Source of the DNA: Corynebacterium guangdongense
GTDB lineage: Bacteria > Actinomycetota > Actinomycetes > Mycobacteriales > Mycobacteriaceae
DNA: 64,000 bases
Direction of reading: 5' to 3'
Assembly: GCF_030408915.1 (NCBI RefSeq)
Contig: NZ_CP047654.1
Location: 1,860,001 to 1,924,000 of the forward strand
In this document: piece by piece, positions 7,574-17,511 of the stretch
Layout of the letters: every line of letters begins with the position of its first letter
Position numbering within the stretch: the first letter of the stretch is position 1
Notes under the pieces: model-generated
Databases searched by the model: none
Told to the model about the DNA's origin: nothing
What the model saw: the letters and a program-made list of their open reading frames with translations, nothing else
Translations under genes and position numbers: made by a program

Positions 7574-9745
7574 ATGACTCAGCTGGCTGTAGGAGACGTA
7601 CTGGAAGGCCGCTACCGTGTCGATCACCCGATCGCCCGGGGCGGGATGTCCACCGTGTACCGCTGCGTCGACCTTCGGCTCGGGCGCACCGTCGCCGCCA
7701 AGGTGATGGACTCCCGCTTCGTCGGGGATCCGGCCTCCCGCGACCGTTTCCGCCGGGAAGCCAGGGCGATGGGTCTGCTGCCCAACCATCCCAACCTGGT
7801 CAACGTCTACGACTTCTCCGCCGAGGACGACGAGATCGTCTACCTGATCATGGAGCTGGTCACCGGCGGCACGCTGCGGGAACTGCTCGCCGAGCGTGGC
7901 CCCATGCCCCCGCACGCGGCCGCCAGCGTCATGCGCGCCGTGCTCACCGGCCTGTCCGTCGCCCACGGCAAACGCATGGTCCACCGCGACGTCAAGCCGG
8001 ACAACATCCTGATCAACGGTGATCACCGGGTCAAAATCGCCGACTTCGGGCTGGTGCGCGCGGCGTCCGGCGGGACCGCGACGTCCGACAGCATCATCGG
8101 CACCGTCGCCTACCTCTCCCCCGAGCAGGTCAGCGGCGAGGACATCACGCCGGCCTCTGACGTGTACTCGGCGGGCATCGTCCTGTTCGAGCTTCTCACC
8201 GGACGTACGCCCTTCAGCGGGGAGAACGACTACGCGCACGCTTTCGCGCGCCTGAACCAGGACGTGCCCGCCCCCAGTTCCCTTATCGAGGGTGTGCCGG
8301 ATCTTTTCGACGAGCTGGTCGCCACCGCAACGATGCGTGATCCCGCCGAGCGGTTCACCGACGCCGGCGATTTTCTGGCCGCGCTCGACGACGTCGCCGC
8401 GGATCTCTCGTTGCCCCCCTTCACCGTGCCCATCCCCCGCAACTCGGCCGCCCACCGCGCCGCGGCCGTCCCCACGGACACCACCGGCATCATCACCCGG
8501 ACCCACCCGGGGTTGACGCCCGCCACGGAGGTCATCCCCGCGCGGGGTGACACCCGGGTCGTCGAGTCCCCGCCACCTGTGGCCGTCCCGGCGCCGGAGC
8601 CCGCCCCCCGGGATGATCTCCCCGAGCCCCGCCCGCAGCAGGAGATGGAGTCCCCGAAGCCGGTGAGCAACCGCTCCCCCTGGCGCATGATCGTCTGGAC
8701 GGTACTCGTCCTCCTCGTCACGGCCGCGGTCGCCGTGGGTGCCTGGTGGTTCGGATCCGGGCGCTACGGCGAGGTGCCGCAGGTGCTGGGCATGGACCGG
8801 ACCGCCGCGGTCGCCGCGGTCAGCGAGGCCGGTTTCGAGCCCACCACCCGCATCATCTTCCACGACGAGGTCCCCGCCGATGAGACCGTGGGGACCGAGC
8901 CGCCGGAGGGCGGCAGGGCGCTGCCGGGTGAGCCGGTCGTCATCCTCATCTCCCAGGGCCGGCCGACGGTCCCGGAAATTCCGGCGGGGATGGGTGTGGA
9001 GGACTATCGGGCGCTGGCCGACGAGCGGACCCTCAACATCGAGACGGGTGAATCCGTCTGGTCGGATTCGGTGCCCTCGGGCACGGTCGCGCAAACCTCC
9101 CCGGCCCCGGGCACCCAGGTCGCGATCGGCTCGACGATCACGGTCGCACTGTCCAAGGGGCCCCAGCCCGCGACGGTCCCCGACGTCGAGGGTCAGCCCC
9201 TCGACCTCGCCCGTCGCCAGCTCGAGGAGGCCGGGCTGAACGTCGGCGAGGTCAGCGAACGCTACGACGACGTCATCTTCGGCGGCAACGTCGTCGCCGT
9301 CAACCCCGGCCCCGGAACGCATCTGGAACGCGGGGACCGCGTCGACCTCGTCGTCTCCACCGCCTTCCGCCTGCCCGACCTGTCCGGCATGAAGCTCGCG
9401 GAAGCCAAGGACCTGCTCGCCGACGCCGACGTCTCCGTCAAGACCGCCACCGACGGCAAAGCCACCGGCGCCGCCTTCGACACGGTGCTGAAGGTCTCCC
9501 CGGAGCCGGGCACCCTGCTCAACCCTGAGTCGAAACCGGAGGTCACGCTCACCCTGCCGGGCCTGATAGCCACCCCCGACGTGGTCGGCATGAGCGTCAA
9601 AGACGCCCGCGAGGCGCTCGCCGACGCCGGCCTGCGCGACCGCGGCGTCTCCGGCAAGGACGACAAGGACTCCGTCACCGAGCAGTCCCCCGCCGCCGGC
9701 GAACCGGCCCGTGCCCGCCAGCGTGTGACACTGGAGCACGACTAA
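7574..9745 (+). CDS. pknL: Serine/threonine kinase PknL with PASTA repeats
   Basis: Membrane kinase of 723 residues. The kinase domain spans about residues 10-275 with GRYRVDHPIARGGMSTVY (P-loop), VAAKVMD (ATP lysine), HRDVKPDNIL (catalytic loop), DFG, and a Thr-containing activation loop before GTVAYLSPEQ. A Pro-rich juxtamembrane region leads to one membrane helix near 375-392. Five PASTA repeats then fill the exterior part to the C-terminus. PASTA domains bind muropeptides or lipid II, so the kinase is expected to sense cell-wall state. The ATG at 7574 lies eight bases after a CATACT hexamer without a ribosome binding site, consistent with a leaderless transcript. Its expected partner, the Rv2175c-like gene, is adjacent. 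Confidence 0.93.
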   Translation: MTQLAVGDVLEGRYRVDHPIARGGMSTVYRCVDLRLGRTVAAKVMDSRFVGDPASRDRFRREARAMGLLPNHPNLVNVYDFSAEDDEIVYLIMELVTGGTLRELLAERGPMPPHAAASVMRAVLTGLSVAHGKRMVHRDVKPDNILINGDHRVKIADFGLVRAASGGTATSDSIIGTVAYLSPEQVSGEDITPASDVYSAGIVLFELLTGRTPFSGENDYAHAFARLNQDVPAPSSLIEGVPDLFDELVATATMRDPAERFTDAGDFLAALDDVAADLSLPPFTVPIPRNSAAHRAAAVPTDTTGIITRTHPGLTPATEVIPARGDTRVVESPPPVAVPAPEPAPRDDLPEPRPQQEMESPKPVSNRSPWRMIVWTVLVLLVTAAVAVGAWWFGSGRYGEVPQVLGMDRTAAVAAVSEAGFEPTTRIIFHDEVPADETVGTEPPEGGRALPGEPVVILISQGRPTVPEIPAGMGVEDYRALADERTLNIETGESVWSDSVPSGTVAQTSPAPGTQVAIGSTITVALSKGPQPATVPDVEGQPLDLARRQLEEAGLNVGEVSERYDDVIFGGNVVAVNPGPGTHLERGDRVDLVVSTAFRLPDLSGMKLAEAKDLLADADVSVKTATDGKATGAAFDTVLKVSPEPGTLLNPESKPEVTLTLPGLIATPDVVGMSVKDAREALADAGLRDRGVSGKDDKDSVTEQSPAAGEPARARQRVTLEHD

Positions 9746-9806
9746 TCCGAGGATCCGACCGGAAGCACCCGCAACCGGAGGATTCCTAAGCAGTTGATGC
9801 TCCCCG

Positions 9807-9877
9807 GTGGGCACAACCACTGCCACTGGGACGGGAATCGGGCGTCGACAAGCCTCAGTGGCAATGGTTGTGCCCAC
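9807..9877. repeat. 22-bp inverted repeat downstream of pknL
   Basis: Arms at 9807-9828 and 9856-9877 are inverted copies matching at 21 of 22 bases around a 27-base loop. The left arm begins GTGGGCACAACC. No T-tract follows on the plus strand, so it is not a simple pknL terminator; on the minus strand it lies just beyond the aroG terminator. It may be an extragenic repeat element, or block read-through of either convergent gene. Confidence 0.7.
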
Positions 9878-9907
9878 AAAAAACTCCCCACCGGCGGTGG
9901 GGAGTTG
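9878..9907 (-). terminator. aroG terminator
   Basis: On the minus strand, AACTCCCCACC and GGTGGGGAGTT form a tight hairpin followed by a run of six T. It starts 12 bp after the aroG stop codon. This is the clearest intrinsic terminator in the window. Confidence 0.85.
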
Positions 9908-9918
9908 TCGAACAGGGG

Positions 9919-11337
<1,419 letters not shown>

Positions 11338-11358
11338 CTAATCAACTTTCTCCGGGGA

Positions 11359-11868
11359 TCAGCGCAGCACCCGATTGCTCGGTGAGAGGGGCATCACCTG
11401 CATGCAGGCGTCAAACTTCGCCTTGTTGTGGCGGGCGTCGACGAGCGCGTCGTGGAGCCCGTCCGGCGCGGGCGGAATGTGGGGGCAGCCGGCCATGTGC
11501 CAGTACTGCTTGATGTCGAGCGTCAGCCGGGGCAGCGACTTCGGCAACGCCGTCATGTCCCCGAACAGCTGCGCAAAAAGGACGTGGTCGTAGGCGCCGA
11601 CCCACGCCCACAGCTGCGGGCGGGTCTTGCCGGCGGTGAGAAAGGCCAGCAGCTCGTCGCGGATGGTGGCGGTGGACTTCCACACGGGAGAGTTGGGGCT
11701 GGGCAGCTTGTCGAGCACGTTGTTGCGGACCCAGGGATTTGCGCGGCCGGAGTCGAAATCCGTGGACACGGCGTAGTACTCGCGGCCGTCCTCGGCGACG
11801 ACGCCGATGGACACCAGCTCGATGGTGGTTCCGTCCTCGATGAACTCGGTGTCATAGAAGTAGCGCAC
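11359..11868 (-). CDS. 3'-exoribonuclease, Rv2179c family
   Basis: A 169-residue DEDDh-fold exoribonuclease. The protein begins VRYFYDTEFIEDGTTIELVSIG, where DTEF supplies the first two acidic metal ligands, and continues with WVGAYDHV and HDALVDARHN for the later Asp and His. It is very close in length and motifs to the mycobacterial Rv2179c RNase, reported to act on 3' overhangs and bind poly(A). Translation is taken from the GTG at 11866-11868, since homologs begin at this RYFYDTEF motif; longer upstream frames have no similarity. It lies between aroG and a mannosyltransferase gene that is transcribed in the other direction. Confidence 0.85.
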   Translation of the reverse strand: MRYFYDTEFIEDGTTIELVSIGVVAEDGREYYAVSTDFDSGRANPWVRNNVLDKLPSPNSPVWKSTATIRDELLAFLTAGKTRPQLWAWVGAYDHVLFAQLFGDMTALPKSLPRLTLDIKQYWHMAGCPHIPPAPDGLHDALVDARHNKAKFDACMQVMPLSPSNRVLR

Positions 11869-11951
11869 GATGTTGTCATCCGTTCTCGTTCCGGCTGGCT
11901 GAACTGCTGTCCCAGCGTAGCCCCCACCCCGCACGCGAGGTCCAGTGGGGC

Positions 11952-11957
11952 TAGATT
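11952..11957 (+). promoter_or_regulatory. Leaderless-type promoter -10 for the GT87 gene
   Basis: TAGATT lies eight bases before the ATG at 11966 and no ribosome binding site is present, so transcription should start at or next to the start codon. Confidence 0.45.
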
Positions 11958-11965
11958 CTGTATTC

Positions 11966-13210
11966 ATGAAACAGCTGCTGGCGGTCTCCGCGCTCATCAC
12001 CCTCGCCCTGGCCGCGGGCATGGTCTTCAGCCTCGAGCCGCTGGGCCTGCGCTACCACCTCGACGCCGACGTCTACCGCCTCGGCGCCCGCGAGCTGCTC
12101 GCCGACGCCCACCTGTACACGGCCACCTACCTGACCCGGGTGGGTCCACTGCCCTTCACCTATCCCCCGTTCGCCGCGCTGATTTTTCTGCCGCTGGCGC
12201 CGCTGTCCGACGTGGGCGCGGGCCTGGTGCTCACCCTGGTCAATCTCGCCCTCCCCGCCGTGCTGGCCTACCTGGTCCTGCGCCATCTGCGGGTGGCCCG
12301 TCCGGGGGCGTGGACGCTGCTCCTGCTGCCGGTGATGCTGGTCGCCGAGCCAGTGTGGGAGACTGTCGCGTTCGGTCAGATCAACCTCGTTCTGGCGACG
12401 CTCGTGCTGGTCGACGCGCTTGTCCTCGCGCCCCGCGGCTCCCGGTGGCGCGGCCTCCTGACCGGGCTGGCCGCCGGTGTCAAACTCACCCCGCTGGTGT
12501 TCATCCTGGTCCCGCTGTTCCGGCGAGATCTCCGGGGCGGCGCCGGGGTGCTGGCCGGTTTCCTCGGCACCGGACTGCTGGGTGCGCTGGCCGCGCCGCA
12601 GGCCACCCGGGAGTATCTCGCCGGCGTGCTCGGCGACACCGGGCGCATCGGCAACGCCGAGTACGCCGCCAACCAGTCCCTGGCGGGGGTCTTCGCCCGG
12701 GTGGGCGTGGAGCAGCTGTGGTTGCCGAGCCTGGCGGTCGTCGGGGCGGCGGTGGTGATCGCCCTCGAGCGGGAGCACCGCCGCGGCGGCGATCCCCTGG
12801 CGATGGTGCTGCTCGCCTCCCTGGTGGCGACGCTGGGCTCCCCGGTGTCCTGGTCCCACCACTGGGTCTGGCTCGTCCCGACGACGATCTACCTGGCCGT
12901 GTCGGGCTGGCGTACCCGCCGCCGATGGTCGCGGCTCCTCGCCGGACTCGGCGCCGCGGCAATGCTGGCGCGCCCGCACTGGCTGCTGCCCCACGGCGGC
13001 GGAACGGAAACGGCCTGGCCCTGGTGGGCGCAGGTCGTGGGCTCGTCCTACGTGGTAATCGGGCTGGTTTTTCTGGCGGCCATGACGCTCCGGTCTAGGG
13101 GGACGGCTCGTGCTGGCGGTCTCTCAGCGTCTCGGGCTGCGGCGCGGTCAGCGTCGAATGGGGCAACTGGGGCGGGGTCAACGACCACTTCAGGACGGGG
13201 GTCTTGGTGA
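11966..13210 (+). CDS. GT87 (DUF2029) mannosyltransferase, Rv2181-like
   Basis: A polytopic membrane glycosyltransferase of 414 residues. The N-terminal helix is followed by an exterior loop with the DADVYRLGARELL motif typical of GT87/GT-C mannosyltransferases that use polyprenyl-phosphomannose. Later parts include GQINLVLA and TLGSPVSWSHHWVW, strong family markers. The genomic slot (beside aroG, the exoribonuclease and a PlsC-like acyltransferase) is that of Rv2181, an alpha-1,2-mannosyltransferase acting on lipoarabinomannan. The last 116 bp overlap the 3' end of the convergent acyltransferase gene; this Ser/Arg/Gly-rich tail may be an extension of no function. Confidence 0.82.
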   Translation: MKQLLAVSALITLALAAGMVFSLEPLGLRYHLDADVYRLGARELLADAHLYTATYLTRVGPLPFTYPPFAALIFLPLAPLSDVGAGLVLTLVNLALPAVLAYLVLRHLRVARPGAWTLLLLPVMLVAEPVWETVAFGQINLVLATLVLVDALVLAPRGSRWRGLLTGLAAGVKLTPLVFILVPLFRRDLRGGAGVLAGFLGTGLLGALAAPQATREYLAGVLGDTGRIGNAEYAANQSLAGVFARVGVEQLWLPSLAVVGAAVVIALEREHRRGGDPLAMVLLASLVATLGSPVSWSHHWVWLVPTTIYLAVSGWRTRRRWSRLLAGLGAAAMLARPHWLLPHGGGTETAWPWWAQVVGSSYVVIGLVFLAAMTLRSRGTARAGGLSASRAAARSASNGATGAGSTTTSGRGSW

Positions 13211-14282
13211 TCACCCAGAAGACGAGCCCGCCGGCCAGGCAGACGGCGAAGGCGTAGGCCATCCAGAACGCGGTGTCGTTGAGCCAGTGCTCGGCGTGCC
13301 GCGCAATCGTCAGCTGCAGCTCGTACTGGAGGCGGTGGTAGCCGAGGATGAGGGCGATCGGGTGGCCCAGGTAGAGCACCAGCGTGTGGCGGCCGAAGAA
13401 TTTCAGCGGCTCCGCCAGCCAGACGACGCGGGCGATCACCACGGTCACGGTGATGGCCATCGCCAGCATGAGGGACTGCACCAGCAGGAGGACGACCAGG
13501 CGCAGCTCGGGGGCGCCGACGGAGTCCGCGAGTCCGAACGGCCACGGCAGGGAAATGACGGCGCCGGAATCAGCCAGGCGGTTCCACCCGAACAGCAGTC
13601 CCAGACCCGCCAGATAGGTCAGGCCCGAGAAGATGAGACGGGAGGGCGTCAACGCGGTGGCGGCGAAGGAGCCCACCGGACCGCGCAGGTGGGCGCCCAT
13701 CATGAAGATCGGCAGATAGAGCACCGCCTTGCCCACGATGTGGAAATCGTCGTGCAGCGGAAGGACGAGGACGGGCAGAAGCGACACAATGAGCGCCCCC
13801 CACCACGGCATCCGCCGGGTCAGCCAGAGGATGACGTTGAACAGGACCAGGGCGTAGAGGAACCACGCCATGTTCGTGCCGGTGACGACATGGCTGACGT
13901 AATGGCTCAGCGGCGGCAGTTCGCGGTCGAAGACCGCCTGGTACTCCTTCGCCTTGAGGAAGAGTTCCACCGGCACCCAGATGACGTAGGGAACCAGGAA
14001 GAACCACAGTCGGCGGGTTACCAGCTCGAGGAAACCGAAGCGGAGGACCTTTGTCGCGAAAAATCCGCTGACCAGGAAGAACAACGGCATCCGGAGGGGA
14101 TCCAGAACCGCGTTGAACTCCGCCGCGCGGGTGTCCATGCCCCCGGGCACCGCGAGGCTGACATGGAGCAGAATGACACCGAGGATGGAAATTCCCCGCG
14201 CGATGTCAGGCCAGTCCAGGCGGCGCCGGGGCGGGGTTGCGGCCGCCGCCCCGGACATTGCTCCGCTCACGGTTCCGCTCAT
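13095..14282 (-). CDS. Acyltransferase family 3 membrane protein
   Basis: A 395-residue polytopic membrane protein of the acyltransferase-3 superfamily, which O-acylates cell-surface glycans or lipids. It has about ten hydrophobic segments. The first membrane region carries the typical RLDWPDIARGISILGVILLH opening with the conserved His, followed by PLRMPLFFLVSGFF, and near residue 300 FFGRHTLVLYLGHP. The substrate is unknown; neighbours in lipoglycan and phospholipid synthesis suggest an envelope molecule. Its 3' end overlaps the convergent GT87 gene by 116 bp. The ATG at 14282 has a second ATG eight codons downstream, so the exact start is open. Confidence 0.82.
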   Translation of the reverse strand: MSGTVSGAMSGAAAATPPRRRLDWPDIARGISILGVILLHVSLAVPGGMDTRAAEFNAVLDPLRMPLFFLVSGFFATKVLRFGFLELVTRRLWFFLVPYVIWVPVELFLKAKEYQAVFDRELPPLSHYVSHVVTGTNMAWFLYALVLFNVILWLTRRMPWWGALIVSLLPVLVLPLHDDFHIVGKAVLYLPIFMMGAHLRGPVGSFAATALTPSRLIFSGLTYLAGLGLLFGWNRLADSGAVISLPWPFGLADSVGAPELRLVVLLLVQSLMLAMAITVTVVIARVVWLAEPLKFFGRHTLVLYLGHPIALILGYHRLQYELQLTIARHAEHWLNDTAFWMAYAFAVCLAGGLVFWVITKTPVLKWSLTPPQLPHSTLTAPQPETLRDRQHEPSP

Positions 14283-14417
14283 GACACTGACACTTCCCTA
14301 CTACTGACCCCGGCTGCTCGCAGCATTAACCAAACGGAGCAATCCTATCCGCTGGACGCGACATTGGCCAGCAGCCCTCCAGCCTCCAGCCAGCGGGACC
14401 CCAGTCTCGTCGATTTC

Positions 14418-15173
14418 TCAGAAGCGGGTTTCCAGGGAGCCGCCGGGCTCGGCCCCCGCCGGGTACCCGTCGCCACGGGCGAGGGACCCTTTGACCTCGG
14501 AGGCGTAGACGTCGACGTAGGGCTCCTCGGTCAGCTCCGCCAGAACACGCATGACGTGATCGGTGAAGGGGCGCGCCACCGCGTGGGAATCGTGCGGGTC
14601 GAGGCCGTTCTCGCGGGCCCAGGCATGCGGGTCGATGGGCGCGCCGATGCGCATGCTCACCTTCGCGGGCCGGGGCACGACGGAGCCGATCGGGTTGGCG
14701 GCGCGGGTGTTGAGCATCGCCACCGGGATCACCGGCGCGCCGGTGGCCATCGCGATGCGCGCCATGCCGGTACGTCCCCGGTAGATCCGGCCGTCCGGGG
14801 AGCGGGTGCCCTCCGGGTAGATGCCGAGAATGTCGCCGCGGTCCAGGACCGTGCGGGCCGCCGCGAGTGTCGCGTCACCGGCGTTGTCCGCCTCACGGTC
14901 CACCGGAATCTGGCCCGCCGCGTTGAAGAACCACCGTTTGAAGCGCCCGGTCAGGCCGGGGGCGGTGAAGTACTCGGCCTTGGCCGGGAACTGCAGCTGG
15001 CGCTTCATCATCAGCGGCAGGTAGAAGGAGTCCATGACCGCCTGGTGGTTCGAGGCCATGATGGCCGCGCCCTCCTCGGGGATGTTCTCCGCGCCCTCGA
15101 TCTCGGGGCGGTTGTAGAGGTGGAGCAGCGGGCCCAGCGTGGCCTTGAAGAATGAATACCACTTGTTCTGCAT
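14418..15173 (-). CDS. 1-acylglycerol-3-phosphate acyltransferase (PlsC-like)
   Basis: A 251-residue lysophospholipid acyltransferase. It carries NHQAVMDSFYLP near residue 42, a variant of the NHX4D active-site motif in which His and Asp are kept (HQAVMD), and GIYPEGTRSPDG near 116 for the glycerol-phosphate pocket. FPAKAEYF and GQIPVDRE are also family signatures. It corresponds in place to Rv2182c of mycobacteria, in the mannosyltransferase neighbourhood, and likely makes phosphatidic acid or acylates a related lipid at the membrane. Translation starts at ATG 15173. Confidence 0.88.
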   Translation of the reverse strand: MQNKWYSFFKATLGPLLHLYNRPEIEGAENIPEEGAAIMASNHQAVMDSFYLPLMMKRQLQFPAKAEYFTAPGLTGRFKRWFFNAAGQIPVDREADNAGDATLAAARTVLDRGDILGIYPEGTRSPDGRIYRGRTGMARIAMATGAPVIPVAMLNTRAANPIGSVVPRPAKVSMRIGAPIDPHAWARENGLDPHDSHAVARPFTDHVMRVLAELTEEPYVDVYASEVKGSLARGDGYPAGAEPGGSLETRF

Positions 15174-15246
15174 GGCGGTGTCTGAAGAACCCTTCTACCT
15201 CGACGAAGCGCGAGCGACGCGCAGTGAACCGGCTGGATCGTCGCAG

Positions 15247-16221
15247 CTAGTAGCGTGCCAGATCAGCCACGCCGATCATACCCGCCTGGGGCCCCAGATC
15301 CGCGGTAACGAGGCGGGCCAGGGGCCGGTGTCCCGCCCCCACGATCGAGTCGGCCATCGTCCCGCGGGCGCGGTCGAGGTAGAGGTCGGAATCGGCGGAC
15401 ACGCCGCCGGCCAGGACGACAAGTTCCGGGTCGAGGACGTCGGCGACCATGGACAGCCCGAGTCCGAGCCAGGACGCGAAGGAGTCCAGCGTCGCGAGGC
15501 CGAGGGGGTCACCTGACCGGGCGGCGGCGACGATGTCCGGGCCTCCGACGGCCGCCGGATCCGTCAGCAGCGCGGCGCGCAGTTTTCCCCCGTCGCCGAC
15601 GCCCCCGGCGGCCAGCTCCTGGGCGGTCTCGACCAGCGCGGTGCCGGAGGCGTAACGCTCCAGACAGCCCGTTTTCCCGCAGGAGCAGGCGCGCCCGCCG
15701 GCGGCGACCTGGAGGTGTCCGAATTCCGGCGCGGTGCCGTAGGCGCCGCGGAAGATCGTGCCGTCGATCATCAGGGCCGCGCCGATGCCGGTGCCGACGG
15801 CGAAGAGCACCCACGTGCCCGCCCCCTGGGCCGCGCCGAAACGGTACTCGCCCCAGGCCGCGGAGTTCGCGTCGTGTTCGAGACGCACGGGCAGGTCGAG
15901 GCGCTCGGCCAGGTGGGCCCGCAGAGGGAAGTCGAGCAGCGGGAGGTGCGGCGCGAAGCGGACGACCTCGCACTCCGGGTCGAGGAACCCGGCGACGGCC
16001 AGGCCGACGGCGGCGACGGTGGGATGATCGGCGCGCAGGGCCTCGACCAGGTTGACGATGGCGTCGATCATCTCGACGTCGGAGGCGGGCGTCAGGACCG
16101 CCCGGGAGTCGATGATCTCACCGGCCGGGGTGACGACGGCGGCCCGCAGGTTGGTTCCGCCGATGTCGAAGCCGATGGTGGGCGCCCCGGCGGGGACGGT
16201 CATGCGTGCCTGGTCGGACAT
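15247..16221 (-). CDS. glk: ROK-family glucokinase
   Basis: ATP-dependent phosphorylation of glucose in the cytosol. The 324-residue protein opens with the phosphate-binding motif IGFDIGGTNLRAAVV at about residue 15, has LEHDANSAAWGE around the catalytic Asp, and the ROK zinc motif CSCGKTGCLERYASG near 180. Homologs begin close to the first glycine motif; I take the ATG at 16219-16221, with another ATG (MTVPAG) six codons on as an alternative. No strong ribosome binding site distinguishes them. The gene lies between the PlsC-like gene and pimB' on the same strand, a layout also known from C. glutamicum, where this gene encodes the main glucokinase. Confidence 0.9.
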   Translation of the reverse strand: MSDQARMTVPAGAPTIGFDIGGTNLRAAVVTPAGEIIDSRAVLTPASDVEMIDAIVNLVEALRADHPTVAAVGLAVAGFLDPECEVVRFAPHLPLLDFPLRAHLAERLDLPVRLEHDANSAAWGEYRFGAAQGAGTWVLFAVGTGIGAALMIDGTIFRGAYGTAPEFGHLQVAAGGRACSCGKTGCLERYASGTALVETAQELAAGGVGDGGKLRAALLTDPAAVGGPDIVAAARSGDPLGLATLDSFASWLGLGLSMVADVLDPELVVLAGGVSADSDLYLDRARGTMADSIVGAGHRPLARLVTADLGPQAGMIGVADLARY

Positions 16222-16330
16222 CTGCGATAAGCCTCTGGATCTGGGAGCGGGGTGGGAGATCAAAGGGTAAGGATATACCTTTGCCCCGGCCGCTCCTAGC
16301 GGAGGCCCGCGCGACGCGGTACCCGCGGTG

Positions 16331-17461
16331 TCAGTCGAGCAGGGCCCGCAGGCGGGCGCCCATGATCTCCCAGGTCCACTGCTTCTCGACGAAGGCACGC
16401 CCCGCCCGTCCCATGTCCCGGCGTAGCTCTGCGTCACTGAGGAGGCGATCCAGCGCACCGAACAATTCCCCCGTGTCGCGGCCGTCGACGACGATGCCGG
16501 TCTCCGGGGTCACCGTTTCCGGCGCTCCGCCGGAGTCACCGGCGACGACCGGTATTCCGCAGGCCTGCGCCTCCAGGTAGACGATGCCCAGCCCCTCGAC
16601 GTCGAGTCCGCCGCCGCGGGTGCGCGCCGGCATGGCGAAGACGTCGGCGGCCGCGAGCAGGGCCCGCATGTCCTCGAAGGGCAGCGCGCCGGCGAAGGTG
16701 AGGGCGTCGGGCCCGAGGCGGAGGGCGTCGGCAAGCGTGCCCAGGCGGGCTCCGTAGCCGCCCTCACCGACGATGACGAGCCGGGTGCCGGGGTGGTGCC
16801 GGCGCAGCCGCGGCAGGACCCGGATGAGCTGATCCTGGCCCTTGCGCGGGACGAGCCGAGAAATGCAGATGATGACCGGCTCCCCGCCGAACCCGAAGCG
16901 TGCCCGGGTCGCTTCTCGTTCCGCTGGCGGGGCCGGACGGAAGACGTCGGTACTCACCGCCGAGGGCAGCGCCACATAACGGGGGTGCTCACCGAACGCC
17001 GGACGGATGCGGCCGAGCGTGTAGTCGGAAATGTAGGTGACGACGTCGGAGTGCCCGCCGATGCGGCGCAGCGCCTGACGGGCGCCCGGAATCATCGACC
17101 AACCGACCTCATGGCCGTGGGTGGTGGAGATGATGCGCTCGGCGCCCGCCTTCCGCGCGGCCGGCGCCAGCAGCCCCAGCGGAGCGGAGGCGCCGAACCA
17201 GACCGTGCGGATGTCGTGCTCGGCGACGATCTGTGCGACGGCGTCGGCGACCGTGGGCGTCGGCAGCATGACCGCACGGGGCCAGCGGATGATTCGGTGC
17301 CCGGCCCGGGCGTCGTGGCTGTGGGCGGCGGCCTCGTCCTGGGTGGAGGCGAAGACCATGATCTCGCTCTGGTCGAGGGTGGCGACGTAGTCGCGGAGAT
17401 AGGACTGGATGCCGCCGAGCGTCGGCGGATAGTCGTTGGTCACCAGCAGCGTCGAAGGCAT
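16331..17461 (-). CDS. pimB: GDP-mannose-dependent phosphatidylinositol monomannoside mannosyltransferase PimB'
   Basis: GT4-family glycosyltransferase (376 residues) that adds the second mannose to phosphatidylinositol monomannoside, an early step of PIM and lipomannan assembly on the inner membrane face. Diagnostic features are TNDYPPTLGGIQSYL at the N-terminus (acceptor side), SRLVPRKGQDQLI near residue 198 for the nucleotide phosphates, and GLGIVYLEAQACGIPVVAGDSGGAPE near 290, the E-x7-E nucleotide-sugar motif. Size and place match the Rv2188c/PimB' family. It starts at ATG 17461. With mptA and the GT87 gene, the window holds three steps of lipoglycan synthesis. Confidence 0.9.
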   Translation of the reverse strand: MPSTLLVTNDYPPTLGGIQSYLRDYVATLDQSEIMVFASTQDEAAAHSHDARAGHRIIRWPRAVMLPTPTVADAVAQIVAEHDIRTVWFGASAPLGLLAPAARKAGAERIISTTHGHEVGWSMIPGARQALRRIGGHSDVVTYISDYTLGRIRPAFGEHPRYVALPSAVSTDVFRPAPPAEREATRARFGFGGEPVIICISRLVPRKGQDQLIRVLPRLRRHHPGTRLVIVGEGGYGARLGTLADALRLGPDALTFAGALPFEDMRALLAAADVFAMPARTRGGGLDVEGLGIVYLEAQACGIPVVAGDSGGAPETVTPETGIVVDGRDTGELFGALDRLLSDAELRRDMGRAGRAFVEKQWTWEIMGARLRALLD

Positions 17462-17511
17462 GGCTCACAGCCTAGTGCGTGGGACGTCGGCCCGGGCCCG
17501 TGCCGGCGGCC

